This document shows positions 1 to 8,370 of a stretch of 64,000 nt of DNA, one piece after another. The stretch covers positions 1-64,000 of the forward strand of contig NZ_JEMV01000021.1 in assembly GCF_000588875.1 (NCBI RefSeq), written 5' to 3'. Source of the stretch: Sphingobium sp. Ant17 (GTDB lineage Bacteria > Pseudomonadota > Alphaproteobacteria > Sphingomonadales > Sphingomonadaceae). The stretch's first letter is position 1. Every line of letters begins with the position of its first letter. The position numbers and the translations under genes are program-made. Under the pieces are notes generated by a model. That model searched no databases, was not told the DNA's origin, and saw only the letters and a program-made list of their open reading frames with translations.

Positions 1-159
1 GGCGCGCGCATCCTCCAGCGCGGCGCGCGCGGCGCGGCCGTCGGCATGGGGGCTGGACGGGTTGGCCCAACTGCCCATGGCGGCGACCATCGCCGCCTGC
101 GCCTGCGCCAGCATCGGTGTCGTCGCGGCATGATCGAGATAGAGACGGTCGGCGGCCAA
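1..159 (-). CDS. Cysteine desulfurase (NifS/IscS-like), N-terminal fragment
   Basis: Only the first 53 codons lie in the window; the gene runs off the left edge. The reading contains LYLDHAATTP near residue 6 and NPSSPHADGR near residue 33, which are typical of the N-terminus of class V PLP-dependent cysteine desulfurases. These enzymes strip sulfur from cysteine for Fe-S cluster or thiolation pathways. The only start in this frame is a TTG at 159; an in-frame TAG lies just upstream at 166-168. An ATG at 171-173 would join the frame if the C6 run at 160-165 were C7, so the true start may be 173 with one base missing. The gene is divergent from the hydrolase at 310. Confidence 0.78.
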   Translation of the reverse strand, partial: MAADRLYLDHAATTPMLAQAQAAMVAAMGSWANPSSPHADGRAARAALEDARA

Positions 160-309
160 GGGGGGCTACTCATTGATTGCGGAAATGGCGGCGGCTTCTA
201 TATAGGCGGTCTGCCGCGCTGCGCCAGCACATCCCTTGGCGTGCCCGACGCGACTCCATTTGCCGCCCTGCCCATCCGGGCCGAGTGGCCCAGAACGATA
301 ACAGGTGCC

Positions 310-966
310 ATGCCCGACGTAATCTTTACCGGACCCGAAGGCCGTCTCGAAGGCCGTTTCAGCCCCCCGCCCCGCCCGCGTGCGCCGGTCGCCATGATCC
401 TGCACCCGCATCCGCAGGGCGGCGGCACGATGAACGACCGCATCACCCAGGCGCTCTACAAGACCTTCGTGAAGCGTGGCTTTGCCGTGCTGCGCTTCAA
501 TTTCCGGGGCGTCGGCCGCAGCCAGGGAACGTTCGACAATGGCATCGGCGAATTGTCCGATGCCGCAGCGGCGCTCGATTGGGTCCAGAGCTTCCACCCC
601 GAAGCGCAGACCACCTGGATCGCGGGCTTCTCCTTCGGTGCCTGGATCGGCATGCAATTGCTGATGCGCCGCCCGGAAATCCGTGGCTTCATCTCCGTCG
701 CGCCACCCGCCAACATGTACGACTTCTCCTTCCTCGCGCCCTGCCCCTCATCGGGCATCATCGTACAGGGGACGTCGGATGAAGTCGTGACCGCCAGCGC
801 CGTCCAGAAACTGGTCGACAAGCTGCGCACGCAAAAGGGCATCACCATCCACCATGATGAAATCCGAGGTGCCAATCACTTCTTCGAACATGAACTCGAA
901 CAACTGATGAAGTCGGTCGACAATTATCTCGACATGCGCCTGTCCCCGGATTCGCCGATCCGCTGA
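310..966 (+). CDS. Alpha/beta hydrolase family protein
   Basis: The protein has 218 residues and starts at MPDVIF. It shows the alpha/beta-hydrolase pattern: an early HPHPQGG strand-loop, RFNFRGVGRSQG, then the nucleophile elbow GFSFGAW (G-x-S-x-G), and a late HFFEHE that can supply the catalytic histidine. It is a small single-domain cytoplasmic hydrolase; the substrate cannot be told from sequence. The frame stays open upstream to position 46, but that extension is Arg-rich, lacks family similarity and overlaps the divergent desulfurase gene, so the ATG at 310 is chosen. A hairpin with a T run follows. Confidence 0.85.
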   Translation: MPDVIFTGPEGRLEGRFSPPPRPRAPVAMILHPHPQGGGTMNDRITQALYKTFVKRGFAVLRFNFRGVGRSQGTFDNGIGELSDAAAALDWVQSFHPEAQTTWIAGFSFGAWIGMQLLMRRPEIRGFISVAPPANMYDFSFLAPCPSSGIIVQGTSDEVVTASAVQKLVDKLRTQKGITIHHDEIRGANHFFEHELEQLMKSVDNYLDMRLSPDSPIR

Positions 967-987
967 GGGGCAACGCCCGCGAAACAG

Positions 988-1022
988 AAAAAGGGGCTGC
1001 CGCAAGGTGGCCCCTTTTTCTT
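988..1022 (+). terminator. Intrinsic terminator after the alpha/beta hydrolase
   Basis: A stem of AAGGGGC with GGCCCCTT around a short loop is followed by TTTTC, 22 bases after the hydrolase stop. This is a standard rho-independent shape. Confidence 0.8.
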
Positions 1023-1104
1023 TGGGCAAAGGCAAAGCCAGACTTTCAACGGGCCTGATTATTCGGCGTGGCATCCTTCGCTTCCGCCCGTTAGCGCATC
1101 GACC

Positions 1105-2232
1105 ATGTCCGACGCGCCCGAACCCAAGCCCCGCATGGTCTGGAGCCGCTATTATAGCAGCTTCATACCCGCCCCGCCTGGTCCCGGCTTGCTCGACCGG
1201 ATCAAGGCGGCCAGCGGCGCGATCGGCGGGATCGCGATCACCGGGCTGTTATGCGGCCTGATGCTCGGCAATGGCCTGGCCCATCCGCTGCTGGTGGCCC
1301 CCATGGGCGCGTCGGCGGTGCTGCTGTTCGCGGTGCCCGCCAGTCCGTTGGCGCAACCCTGGCCGGTGCTGGGCGGCAACATCATCTCCGCGCTCGTCGG
1401 CATTGCCATAGGCCACATCATCCCCAACCCGACAATGGCCGCGGCTGTGGCCGTCGGCGGGGCAATCGCGATCATGTCGCTGCTGCGCTGCCTCCACCCG
1501 CCCGGTGGCGCGGTGGCGCTGTCGGCGGTGCTCGCGGGAAGCGATACCGGCTATCTGTTCGCCCTGACGCCGGTGGGCGCGAACACGCTGCTGCTCTTGA
1601 TCGTGGCGATGCTGTTCCACCGCATGGTCGGCCAAAGCTATCCCCATGTCGCGCCCAAGGCGCCTTCGTCCCACGCCACGACCGATCCCGCGCCCCTGCT
1701 GCGCGCCGCACCCAGCGCGCAGGATATTGCCGACGCGCTCCATGGCTTTGGCGCACGGTTGGACGTGGACGAGGCGGACCTGCGCCCCTTGCTAGCCGAT
1801 GCCCAGTTGCGCGCAGCCGAACGCACGCATGGCGCGATGCGGTGCGATGAAATCATGGCGCGTGATGTGCTGCATATAGCCGCCAGTCAGACGGTGGCAG
1901 AAGCCCGCACGCTGATGCAGGCGCGCAATCTCCTGTCGCTACCGGTGCTGGATGATGCTGGCCGGGTGCAGGGGATGATCAATGCGCGCGACCTGCTGCA
2001 GGACGGCGGGCTTGTCGCCGACGTCGCCCACCGGCCGCTCTTCGTCCATGCCGATACGCCGGTCGCGCGCCTGATCGGGCCGTTCAGCAGCGGCGCGCGC
2101 CATGCTGCGGTGGTGATCGACACCGATCACCGCCTGCTGGGACTGGTGACGCAGACCGATCTGCTGGCGACGCTGGCGCTGCGGCTCAGCGCTGCTCCAG
2201 CCCCGGCAGGTCCGGCCCCGGTATCGCCGTGA
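1105..2232 (+). CDS. HPP-family integral membrane protein with a CBS-domain pair
   Basis: The protein has 375 residues. The N-terminal half has about four hydrophobic segments (roughly 38-60, 65-82, 88-125, 150-170) and the HPP signature LHPPGGAVAL near residue 130. The C-terminal part carries two CBS repeats: about 248-300 (from EIMARDV to NARDLL) and 309-356 (to TQTDLL). HPP proteins sit in the inner membrane; some family members have been linked to nitrite transport. A CBS pair usually senses adenine nucleotides, so ligand-gated transport is an inference. The 3' end overlaps the convergent small membrane-protein gene by 47 bases. Confidence 0.85.
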   Translation: MSDAPEPKPRMVWSRYYSSFIPAPPGPGLLDRIKAASGAIGGIAITGLLCGLMLGNGLAHPLLVAPMGASAVLLFAVPASPLAQPWPVLGGNIISALVGIAIGHIIPNPTMAAAVAVGGAIAIMSLLRCLHPPGGAVALSAVLAGSDTGYLFALTPVGANTLLLLIVAMLFHRMVGQSYPHVAPKAPSSHATTDPAPLLRAAPSAQDIADALHGFGARLDVDEADLRPLLADAQLRAAERTHGAMRCDEIMARDVLHIAASQTVAEARTLMQARNLLSLPVLDDAGRVQGMINARDLLQDGGLVADVAHRPLFVHADTPVARLIGPFSSGARHAAVVIDTDHRLLGLVTQTDLLATLALRLSAAPAPAGPAPVSP

Positions 2233-2377
2233 TCGCAACATTGCCGAACATCACCAGCCCCGCGATGATCATCAGCGCGCCGCGCTTGCGATCGCGCAAC
2301 TTGACCATCACATAGAGGCCGCCGCCGGTCAGCAACAGCCCTGCCAGCATCAGGATGGAGAGGATCGTGCCTGTCAT
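2186..2377 (-). CDS. Small membrane protein with two predicted TM segments
   Basis: This hypothetical protein has about 63 residues (75 if an upstream start is used). MTGTILSILMLAGLLLTG forms one hydrophobic segment, a short KLRDRKRG charged loop follows, and ALMIIAGLVMFGNVAITAI forms the second. It may be a two-TM hairpin of the inner membrane. Two other in-frame starts exist, at 2389 and 2413; the 2377 ATG opens directly into the first TM segment. It is convergent with the HPP gene and overlaps its end. No function is recognisable. Confidence 0.55.
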   Translation of the reverse strand: MTGTILSILMLAGLLLTGGGLYVMVKLRDRKRGALMIIAGLVMFGNVAITAIPGPDLPGLEQR

Positions 2378-2479
2378 GCCTCTGCCCATAAGGGCGGCGG
2401 TCCAAGGTGGCAATCTACCGCTTCTGCCCCTAAGAGGCGCGGGAACGAATCACCCCATCGGTGAAGGAACGAACAGCAG

Positions 2480-2917
2480 ATGAAAATCGCCATCGCATCC
2501 GACCATGCCGCCATCGAATTGAAGGCGGAACTGGCGCAATGGCTGCGCGACGAAGGGCACATGGTTGATGACCTCGGCCCGGCAACCGCCGACCGGGTCG
2601 ATTATCCCGATTATGGTTACAAACTCGCGACAGCGGTCGCCTCCGGCGCGGCGGATCGCGGCATCGCTTTGTGCGGGTCGGGCATCGGCATTTCGATCGC
2701 GGTCAATCGCAACCCGGCCTGCCGCTGCGCGCTGGTCGGTGAACCGCTGTCCGCGGCCCTGTCGCGCGAGCATAATGACGCCAATGTGCTGGCCATGGGC
2801 GCGCGCCTGACCGGCGTGGACATGGCCAAGGCCTGCGTCATCGCGTTTCTTACCACCGAATTTGGCGGAGGCCGCCACGCCGGCCGCGTCGACAAATTAT
2901 CCCAACCCACAATCTGA
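2480..2917 (+). CDS. rpiB: Ribose-5-phosphate isomerase B
   Basis: The protein has 145 residues, the usual RpiB length. It interconverts ribose 5-phosphate and ribulose 5-phosphate in the pentose phosphate pathway. Visible landmarks are the start IAIASDHAA, the active-site cysteine (C65) in LCGSGIGIS, and the REHNDANVLAMGAR stretch with H98. A GAAGGAAC ribosome-binding site precedes the ATG. It lies 24 bases upstream of glyA on the same strand, so the two are probably co-transcribed, which is a common alphaproteobacterial arrangement. Confidence 0.95.
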   Translation: MKIAIASDHAAIELKAELAQWLRDEGHMVDDLGPATADRVDYPDYGYKLATAVASGAADRGIALCGSGIGISIAVNRNPACRCALVGEPLSAALSREHNDANVLAMGARLTGVDMAKACVIAFLTTEFGGGRHAGRVDKLSQPTI

Positions 2918-2941
2918 CCCGCGCTCTGAAAGGATATTTCG

Positions 2942-4243
2942 ATGAGCATCGACACCCTTAGCCCGGCCATCCGTCAGGACGGCTTCTTCAGCGAATCGCT
3001 TAGCAGCGCGGACCCCGAAATCTTCGGCGCGATCGAAAATGAACTCAAGCGCCAGCAGGATAAGATCGAACTGATCGCGTCCGAAAATATCGCATCGAAA
3101 GCGGTGCTGGAAGCCGCCGGTTCGATCTTCACCAACAAATATGCCGAAGGCTATCCCGGCAAGCGCTATTATGGCGGCTGCGAATATGCCGACGTCGTCG
3201 AGACGCTGGCGATCGAGCGGGCGAAGCAATTGTTCGGCGCGAAATTCGCCAACGTCCAGCCCAATAGCGGCAGCCAGATGAACCAGGCGGTGTTCCTGGC
3301 GCTGCTCCAGCCGGGCGACACCTTCATGGGCCTCGACCTGTCGTCGGGCGGCCATCTGACCCACGGGTCGCCGGTCAACATGTCGGGCAAATGGTTCAAC
3401 CCCGTCGCCTATGGCGTGCGTGCCGACGATCATATGATCGACATGGACGAAGTCGCCCGCATCGCACGCGAGAGCAAGCCCAAGCTGATCATCTGCGGCG
3501 GCACCGCCTATTCGCGCCACTGGGATTTCGAACGCTTCCGCGAAATCGCCGACGAAGTGGGCGCCTATCTGCTCGCCGACATGTCGCATTTCTCCGGCCT
3601 GGTCGCGGGCGGCGCGCATCCCTCGCCCGTCCCTCATGCCCATGTCACCACCACCACGACCCACAAGTCGCTGCGTGGTCCCCGTTCGGGCATCATCCTG
3701 ACCAATGACGAGGTGCTGGCCAAGAAGTTCAACAGCGCCATCTTCCCCGGCCTGCAGGGCGGTCCGCTGATGCACATCATCGCGGCCAAGGCCGTGGCGT
3801 TCAAGGAAGCGCTGACGCCTGAGTTCAAGGCTTATGCGCATCAGATCGTCGCCAATGCCAAGACGCTGGCCGCAACGCTGGCCGACGCTGGCCTCTCGAT
3901 CGTGTCGGGCGGGACCGACAATCATCTCATGCTGGTCGACCTGCGCGCCAAGAACACGACGGGCAAGGCCGCCGAGAAGGCGCTCGATCGCGCCTATATC
4001 ACCTGTAACAAGAACAATGTTCCGTTCGACACCGCCAGCCCGTTCGTGACATCGGGCGTGCGCCTCGGCACCCCCGCAGGCACCACGCGCGGTTTCGGCG
4101 AAGCGGAATTCCGCGAAATCGGCGAGTTGATTGCCGAGGTCGTCGAAGGCCTCAAGCGCAATGGCGATGACGGCGACGGCCAGGTCGAAGCGCATGTGCG
4201 CGAAAAGGTGCTGGCGCTGACCGGGCGGTTCCCGATCTACTAA
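2942..4243 (+). CDS. glyA: Serine hydroxymethyltransferase
   Basis: This 433-residue PLP enzyme converts serine and tetrahydrofolate to glycine and methylene-THF, feeding one-carbon metabolism. Landmarks are [11 protein letters not shown] near residue 40, [15 protein letters not shown] near 65, ADMSHFSGL, and the PLP-binding lysine K242 in [13 protein letters not shown]. Length and ends match the family. It follows rpiB closely and precedes nrdR; a REP-like hairpin fills the gap to nrdR and may act as a processing or attenuation element. Confidence 0.97.
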   Translation: MSIDTLSPAIRQDGFFSESLSSADPEIFGAIENELKRQQDKIELIASENIASKAVLEAAGSIFTNKYAEGYPGKRYYGGCEYADVVETLAIERAKQLFGAKFANVQPNSGSQMNQAVFLALLQPGDTFMGLDLSSGGHLTHGSPVNMSGKWFNPVAYGVRADDHMIDMDEVARIARESKPKLIICGGTAYSRHWDFERFREIADEVGAYLLADMSHFSGLVAGGAHPSPVPHAHVTTTTTHKSLRGPRSGIILTNDEVLAKKFNSAIFPGLQGGPLMHIIAAKAVAFKEALTPEFKAYAHQIVANAKTLAATLADAGLSIVSGGTDNHLMLVDLRAKNTTGKAAEKALDRAYITCNKNNVPFDTASPFVTSGVRLGTPAGTTRGFGEAEFREIGELIAEVVEGLKRNGDDGDGQVEAHVREKVLALTGRFPIY

Positions 4244-4249
4244 GCACCG

Positions 4250-4328
4250 GTCGCCCTGAGCCTGTCGAAGGGCTGTTCTTTTCCTAAGAAAAAAGTGCAG
4301 GGCTTCGACAGGCTCAGCCCGAACGGAG
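4250..4328. repeat. REP-like inverted repeat between glyA and nrdR
   Basis: The two arms are CCCTGAGCCTGTCGAAGGGC (from 4252) and GGGCTTCGACAGGCTCAGCC (from 4302). They can fold into a long near-perfect stem, and the inner TTCTTTTC/GAAAAAAG extends it. The same TTCGACAGGCTCAG core recurs, in more or less degenerate form, at 4845-4870, 5140-5235 and 47967-47995. It ends only about 12 bases before the nrdR ATG. Confidence 0.8.
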
Positions 4329-4339
4329 TTGAAGAGTCC

Positions 4340-4798
4340 ATGCGCTGCCCCTTCTGTGCCCATGAAGACAGCCAGGTGAAGGACAGCCGGCCGACGGAGG
4401 ATGGTGCAGCCATCCGTCGTCGCCGCCAGTGCGAAGCCTGCGCCGCGCGCTTCACCACCTTCGAGCGCATCCAGCTGCGCGACATCTGGGTGGTCAAGAG
4501 CGAGGGCCGCAAGGAAGCGTTCGAGCGCGACAAGCTGGCCCGCTCGATCGGCATCGCCTGCCGCAAGCGCCCGATCGACCCCAGCCGCATTGAAAAACTC
4601 ATCTCCGGCATCCAGCGCCAGCTCGAAACCAGCGGCGACACCGAAGTCCCCGCCCGCGCCATCGGCGAAATGGTGATGGAAGGCCTCAAACGCCTCGACA
4701 GCGTCGCCTATATCCGCTTCGCCAGCGTCTATAAGGACTTCACCGACGCCAAGGATTTCGAGGATTTCGCCGGCACGGTGAAGGAAGTGGGCGGGTGA
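4340..4798 (+). CDS. nrdR: Transcriptional repressor NrdR
   Basis: The protein has 152 residues. It is a zinc-ribbon plus ATP-cone regulator that represses ribonucleotide reductase genes when dATP is high. The ribbon is formed by CPFC (residues 3-6) and CEAC (near 31-34), followed by RFTTFERI and an ATP-cone starting [17 protein letters not shown]. The start at MRCPFC is fixed by the zinc ribbon. It is the third gene of the rpiB-glyA-nrdR run, and glyA-nrdR adjacency is widely conserved. Confidence 0.96.
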   Translation: MRCPFCAHEDSQVKDSRPTEDGAAIRRRRQCEACAARFTTFERIQLRDIWVVKSEGRKEAFERDKLARSIGIACRKRPIDPSRIEKLISGIQRQLETSGDTEVPARAIGEMVMEGLKRLDSVAYIRFASVYKDFTDAKDFEDFAGTVKEVGG

Positions 4799-4877
4799 GT
4801 GGGATAAAGTACACGCCGTTCGCCCAGACGACACACCGCCTCCGTTCGGTTCGAGCTTGTCGAGAACAACGCGCACC

Positions 4878-5240
4878 ATGAGTTTTTGGATCTACATCCT
4901 CCGCTGCGCCGATGGCAGCTATTATACCGGCCACACCGACGATCTGGAACGGCGTATCGGCCAACATCAGTCCGGGGAAATTCCGGGCTACACGCATGAC
5001 CGACGCCCGGTAGAGCTGGTGTTCAGCGAAACCTTCACGGATCGGATCGATGCGCTGGAGCGCGAGCGCCAGGTGAAGGATTGGTCGCGCAAAAAGAAGG
5101 AAGCCTTGATTCGAGGGGACTGGGAGGCAGTCTCAGACGCTGCGCGTTCTCAACCACGGGTCTCGACTTCGCTCGACCCTGGCTCGAACCGAACGGCGTT
5201 GGAAGAGGCTCAGCCCCACCTCAGGACGAACGGTGATAAC
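4878..5240 (+). CDS. GIY-YIG nuclease-domain protein (YhbQ type), reads in frame into trmJ
   Basis: About 90 residues form a minimal GIY-YIG domain: FWIYILRCADGSYYTGHTD supplies the two Tyr-containing strands, then LERRIGQHQSG and the ALERERQVKDWSRKKKEALI tail typical of the UPF0213 family. No stop codon separates it from trmJ: the frame continues through about 30 residues encoded by REP-like DNA straight into the trmJ ATG at 5241. If one base is missing upstream, the protein would instead end at TGA 5234-5236, four bases before trmJ. Given nine other apparent one-base losses in the window, separate genes are at least as likely as a fusion. Confidence 0.7.
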
Positions 5241-5966
5241 ATGACAACTGACACCCCTCCCCCCGTCATCGTCCTCGTCCGCCCCCAACTGGGCGAGAAT
5301 ATCGGTAAGGCCGCGCGCGCGATGCTTAATTTCGGGCTGACCGAGATGCGCCTGGTCACGCCCCGCGACGGTTGGCCCAATCCCGACGCCGGCCCATCGG
5401 CGGCGGGCGCGGATTTCATCCTCGATCAGGCGCAGGTCTATGAAACGCTCGCCGAGGCCGTGGCCGACTGCGCCCATGTCTATGCCACCACCGTCCGCAA
5501 GCGTGGCGTCACCAAGCCCGTCGTGACGCCCGAAGAAGCCGCCCGCGAAATCCACGCCGCTCAGGGCCGTTGCGCCTATATTTTCGGCCCCGAACGTTCC
5601 GGGTTGGAGACTGAGGATGTCGCACTTGCCCGCAAAATCCTGACCGTCCCCATCAACCCGGAATTCGGCTCCCTCAACCTCGCCCAAGCAGTCATCCTGT
5701 GCGCCTATGAATGGTCGAAGCAAGCGAATCTCGCCCAGCCCACCATCACCGACCTTGGCGTCCCCGCACCGCAGGAGGAACTGGAGGGCATGATCGACCA
5801 GTTCACCACGCTGCTGGAAAAGGTCGGCTATTTCTTCCCGCCAGACCGCGCGCCCGCGACCAAGCTGACGCTGCGCAACTTGCTGACCAAGCCGGGCTGG
5901 AATCATCTGGAAGTGCGGACGCTGCGCGGAGTGATCTCGCATCTGAACCGGCCGCGCGAACGCTGA
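5241..5966 (+). CDS. trmJ: tRNA/rRNA methyltransferase, SpoU family (TrmJ-like)
   Basis: The protein has 241 residues. It starts PPVIVLVRPQLGENIGKAARA, the N-terminus of TrmJ-type SPOUT methyltransferases, which 2'-O-methylate tRNA position 32 using SAM. The knot region shows YIFGPERSGLE and NPEFGSLNLAQAV, matching SpoU motifs 2 and 3. The C-terminal helices (LLEKVGYFFPP, LRNLL, LRGVISHL) are TrmJ-like. The ATG at 5241 is preferred because the homologous region starts there, although the upstream frame is open into the GIY-YIG sequence. Confidence 0.9.
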   Translation: MTTDTPPPVIVLVRPQLGENIGKAARAMLNFGLTEMRLVTPRDGWPNPDAGPSAAGADFILDQAQVYETLAEAVADCAHVYATTVRKRGVTKPVVTPEEAAREIHAAQGRCAYIFGPERSGLETEDVALARKILTVPINPEFGSLNLAQAVILCAYEWSKQANLAQPTITDLGVPAPQEELEGMIDQFTTLLEKVGYFFPPDRAPATKLTLRNLLTKPGWNHLEVRTLRGVISHLNRPRER

Positions 5967-5978
5967 CCGGCGGGGGGC

Positions 5979-6740
5979 TCAGATGCCCCCGGCCGTTACC
6001 GTCCAGCCGCCAGCCTCAAGTGCCGCCGAAAGCGCCGTAACGCACGCATCGAGCCGTTCGGCATCGGTCGATCGAACCACGAAATTCGCGCCGGTGCGGC
6101 CCTCGCGGAAGAAGGGGTAGCTGCCGATCTGGCACCCCTCATGTGCCCGCTCGGTCGCGCCCAGCAGGTCGGCAATCTCGCTTTCCGCGACCCAGCAGCC
6201 AACCGTCGCCGATTGCACGGGCAGGCCGCCTTCCAACGTCCCCGTCAGCTTGTCGAGCATCCCGGCGGTGATATGTGGCACCCCTGCCATGATGAAGATA
6301 TTGCCATGCCGGATGCCGGGTGCCCCCGACATGCGATTTTCGATCAGGCTGGCCCCCGCAGGCACGCGCGCCATGCGCAGCCGCGCGTCGGTCAGCCCGC
6401 CACGCGTCTCATAATAGCCCGCCAGCATCGCCCGCGCCTGCGGGTGGATTTCCACCGCCACGCCCAGCGCCGCCGCGATCGCATCGACCGTGATGTCGTC
6501 GTGAGTCGGGCCGATGCCGCCGGTGGTGAACAGATAATCGTTGCGCGCCCGCAATATGTTGACCGCCTCGACGATCGCATCCTGATCGTCGGCGACGACC
6601 CGCACTTCGCACAGGCGAATGCCCTGGACGTTGAGCCACATCGCGATCTGCGCCACATTCTTGTCCTGGGTGCGGCCGGACAGAATCTCGTCGCCGATCA
6701 CGATCAGCGCTGCGGTCCAGATGCGGGTGGGATCGGCCAT
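5979..6740 (-). CDS. CinA-like competence/damage-inducible protein (MoCF-binding fold)
   Basis: The protein has 253 residues from the MADPTRIW start. The N-terminal domain reads ALIVIGDEILSGRTQDKN, then YLFTTGGIGPTHDDIT, the GGxGPTxDD signature of the MoaB/Mog/CinA molybdopterin-binding fold. It lacks the C-terminal CinA nicotinamide-nucleotide amidohydrolase domain, so it is the short COG1058-only form, whose role is poorly defined. It is convergent with trmJ (12-base gap) and divergent from map. A start four codons upstream (6752) is possible. Confidence 0.85.
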   Translation of the reverse strand: MADPTRIWTAALIVIGDEILSGRTQDKNVAQIAMWLNVQGIRLCEVRVVADDQDAIVEAVNILRARNDYLFTTGGIGPTHDDITVDAIAAALGVAVEIHPQARAMLAGYYETRGGLTDARLRMARVPAGASLIENRMSGAPGIRHGNIFIMAGVPHITAGMLDKLTGTLEGGLPVQSATVGCWVAESEIADLLGATERAHEGCQIGSYPFFREGRTGANFVVRSTDAERLDACVTALSAALEAGGWTVTAGGI

Positions 6741-6830
6741 GGCGGGGGGCATAGCCTGCCCCGCGCCCGCTGCCTAGCCTGTCCGCGCGCCCCTCTCGCA
6801 TTCTGCTGCATCTGCCTCTATACCCGTCCG

Positions 6831-7658
6831 ATGACCGAATATATGACGATGACGGCGGATGCGCCGATCTCCCGCTCGACCGCGATCAAACTCTATGATG
6901 CGGCCGGTTTTGCTGGCATGCGCAAGGCCGGGCGACTGGCGGCCGAGATACTCGATGCGCTGGTGCCCCATGTCGTGCCGGGCGTCACCACTGGCGAACT
7001 GGACGATATCGTCCGGCGCATGACGCTGGACGGCGGCGGCGTGCCTGCGACCCTGGGCTATCGCGGCTATACCCATAGCTGCTGCACATCGATCAACAAT
7101 GTCATCTGCCATGGCATCCCCGGCGACTATCGGCTCAAGGATGGCGACATCGTCAATATCGACGTCACCCCGCTGGTCGATGGCTGGCATGGCGACACCA
7201 GCCGCATGTTCATCGCGGGCGAAGCGCCGATCAAGGCGCGCCGTTTGGTCGAGGTGACCTATGAATGCCTGATGCTGGGCATCGAACAGGCAAAGCCCGG
7301 CAATCATCTGGGCGACATCGGCGCGGTGATCCAGCGCCATGCCGAAAAGCACCGCTATGGCGTGGTCCGCGACTTTTGCGGCCATGGCCTCGGCCGCGTC
7401 TTCCACGACAGCCCGGAGGTCGTCCATGTCGGTCGCCCCGGCACCGGCCCCGAATTGAAGCCCGGCATGTTCTTTACCATCGAACCGATGATCAACATCG
7501 GCAAGGCCGGCGTGAAGATGCTGGACGATGGCTGGACGGCGGTGACGCGCGATCGCACCCTGTCGGCGCAGTTCGAACATAGTATCGGCATCACCGAGAC
7601 GGGTTGCGAGATCTTCACCAAAAGCCCGGCTGGCCTGGATGCGCCGCCCTATCTCTGA
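6831..7658 (+). CDS. map: Methionine aminopeptidase, type I
   Basis: The protein has 275 residues. It removes the initiator methionine from nascent proteins with a dinuclear metal centre. The five metal ligands are visible: D in NIDVTPLVDGWHGDTSR (two aspartates), H in CGHGLGRVFH, E in FTIEPMIN, and E in QFEHSIGIT. HSCCTSINNVICHGIP matches the substrate-pocket region. The ATG at 6831 follows the divergent cinA-like gene; a second ATG at 6843 is a possible alternative. An inverted repeat follows at 7701. Confidence 0.96.
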   Translation: MTEYMTMTADAPISRSTAIKLYDAAGFAGMRKAGRLAAEILDALVPHVVPGVTTGELDDIVRRMTLDGGGVPATLGYRGYTHSCCTSINNVICHGIPGDYRLKDGDIVNIDVTPLVDGWHGDTSRMFIAGEAPIKARRLVEVTYECLMLGIEQAKPGNHLGDIGAVIQRHAEKHRYGVVRDFCGHGLGRVFHDSPEVVHVGRPGTGPELKPGMFFTIEPMINIGKAGVKMLDDGWTAVTRDRTLSAQFEHSIGITETGCEIFTKSPAGLDAPPYL

Positions 7659-7700
7659 GCGGCCTATATACTGCTTAAAAAGCGGGCATCGGGACAGGAA

Positions 7701-7721
7701 ATTGCCCTGAATCCGGGCAAT
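7701..7721. repeat. Perfect 7-bp inverted repeat between map and glnB
   Basis: ATTGCCC and GGGCAAT are separated by 7 bases. There is no T run, so it is a weak terminator candidate for map. It lies about 50 bases upstream of the sigma-54-like element and could also be an activator site for glnB. Function is not established from sequence. Confidence 0.4.
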
Positions 7722-7772
7722 ATGGACAAAGATTGCTGCATCGCCGAAAGCATATTCTAGCGATTCGCCAAT

Positions 7773-8242
<470 letters not shown>

Positions 8243-8370
8243 CTTTTCTCCGCCAGCCCGGCGCACGGGCTGGCATCACGAAGTTTCTGCCCGGTTCTTC
8301 GCGGACCGGAATATGATGGGCATCCACCTTACCCCTTCGGGGGGGTATCTTGAGAGAAGGGCAACTGCAC

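Noticed and set aside
2897..4879. A 660-codon open frame on the minus strand opposite glyA and nrdR
   Set aside because: It is antisense to two well-supported genes; long shadow frames are expected at this GC content and the sequence matches no family.
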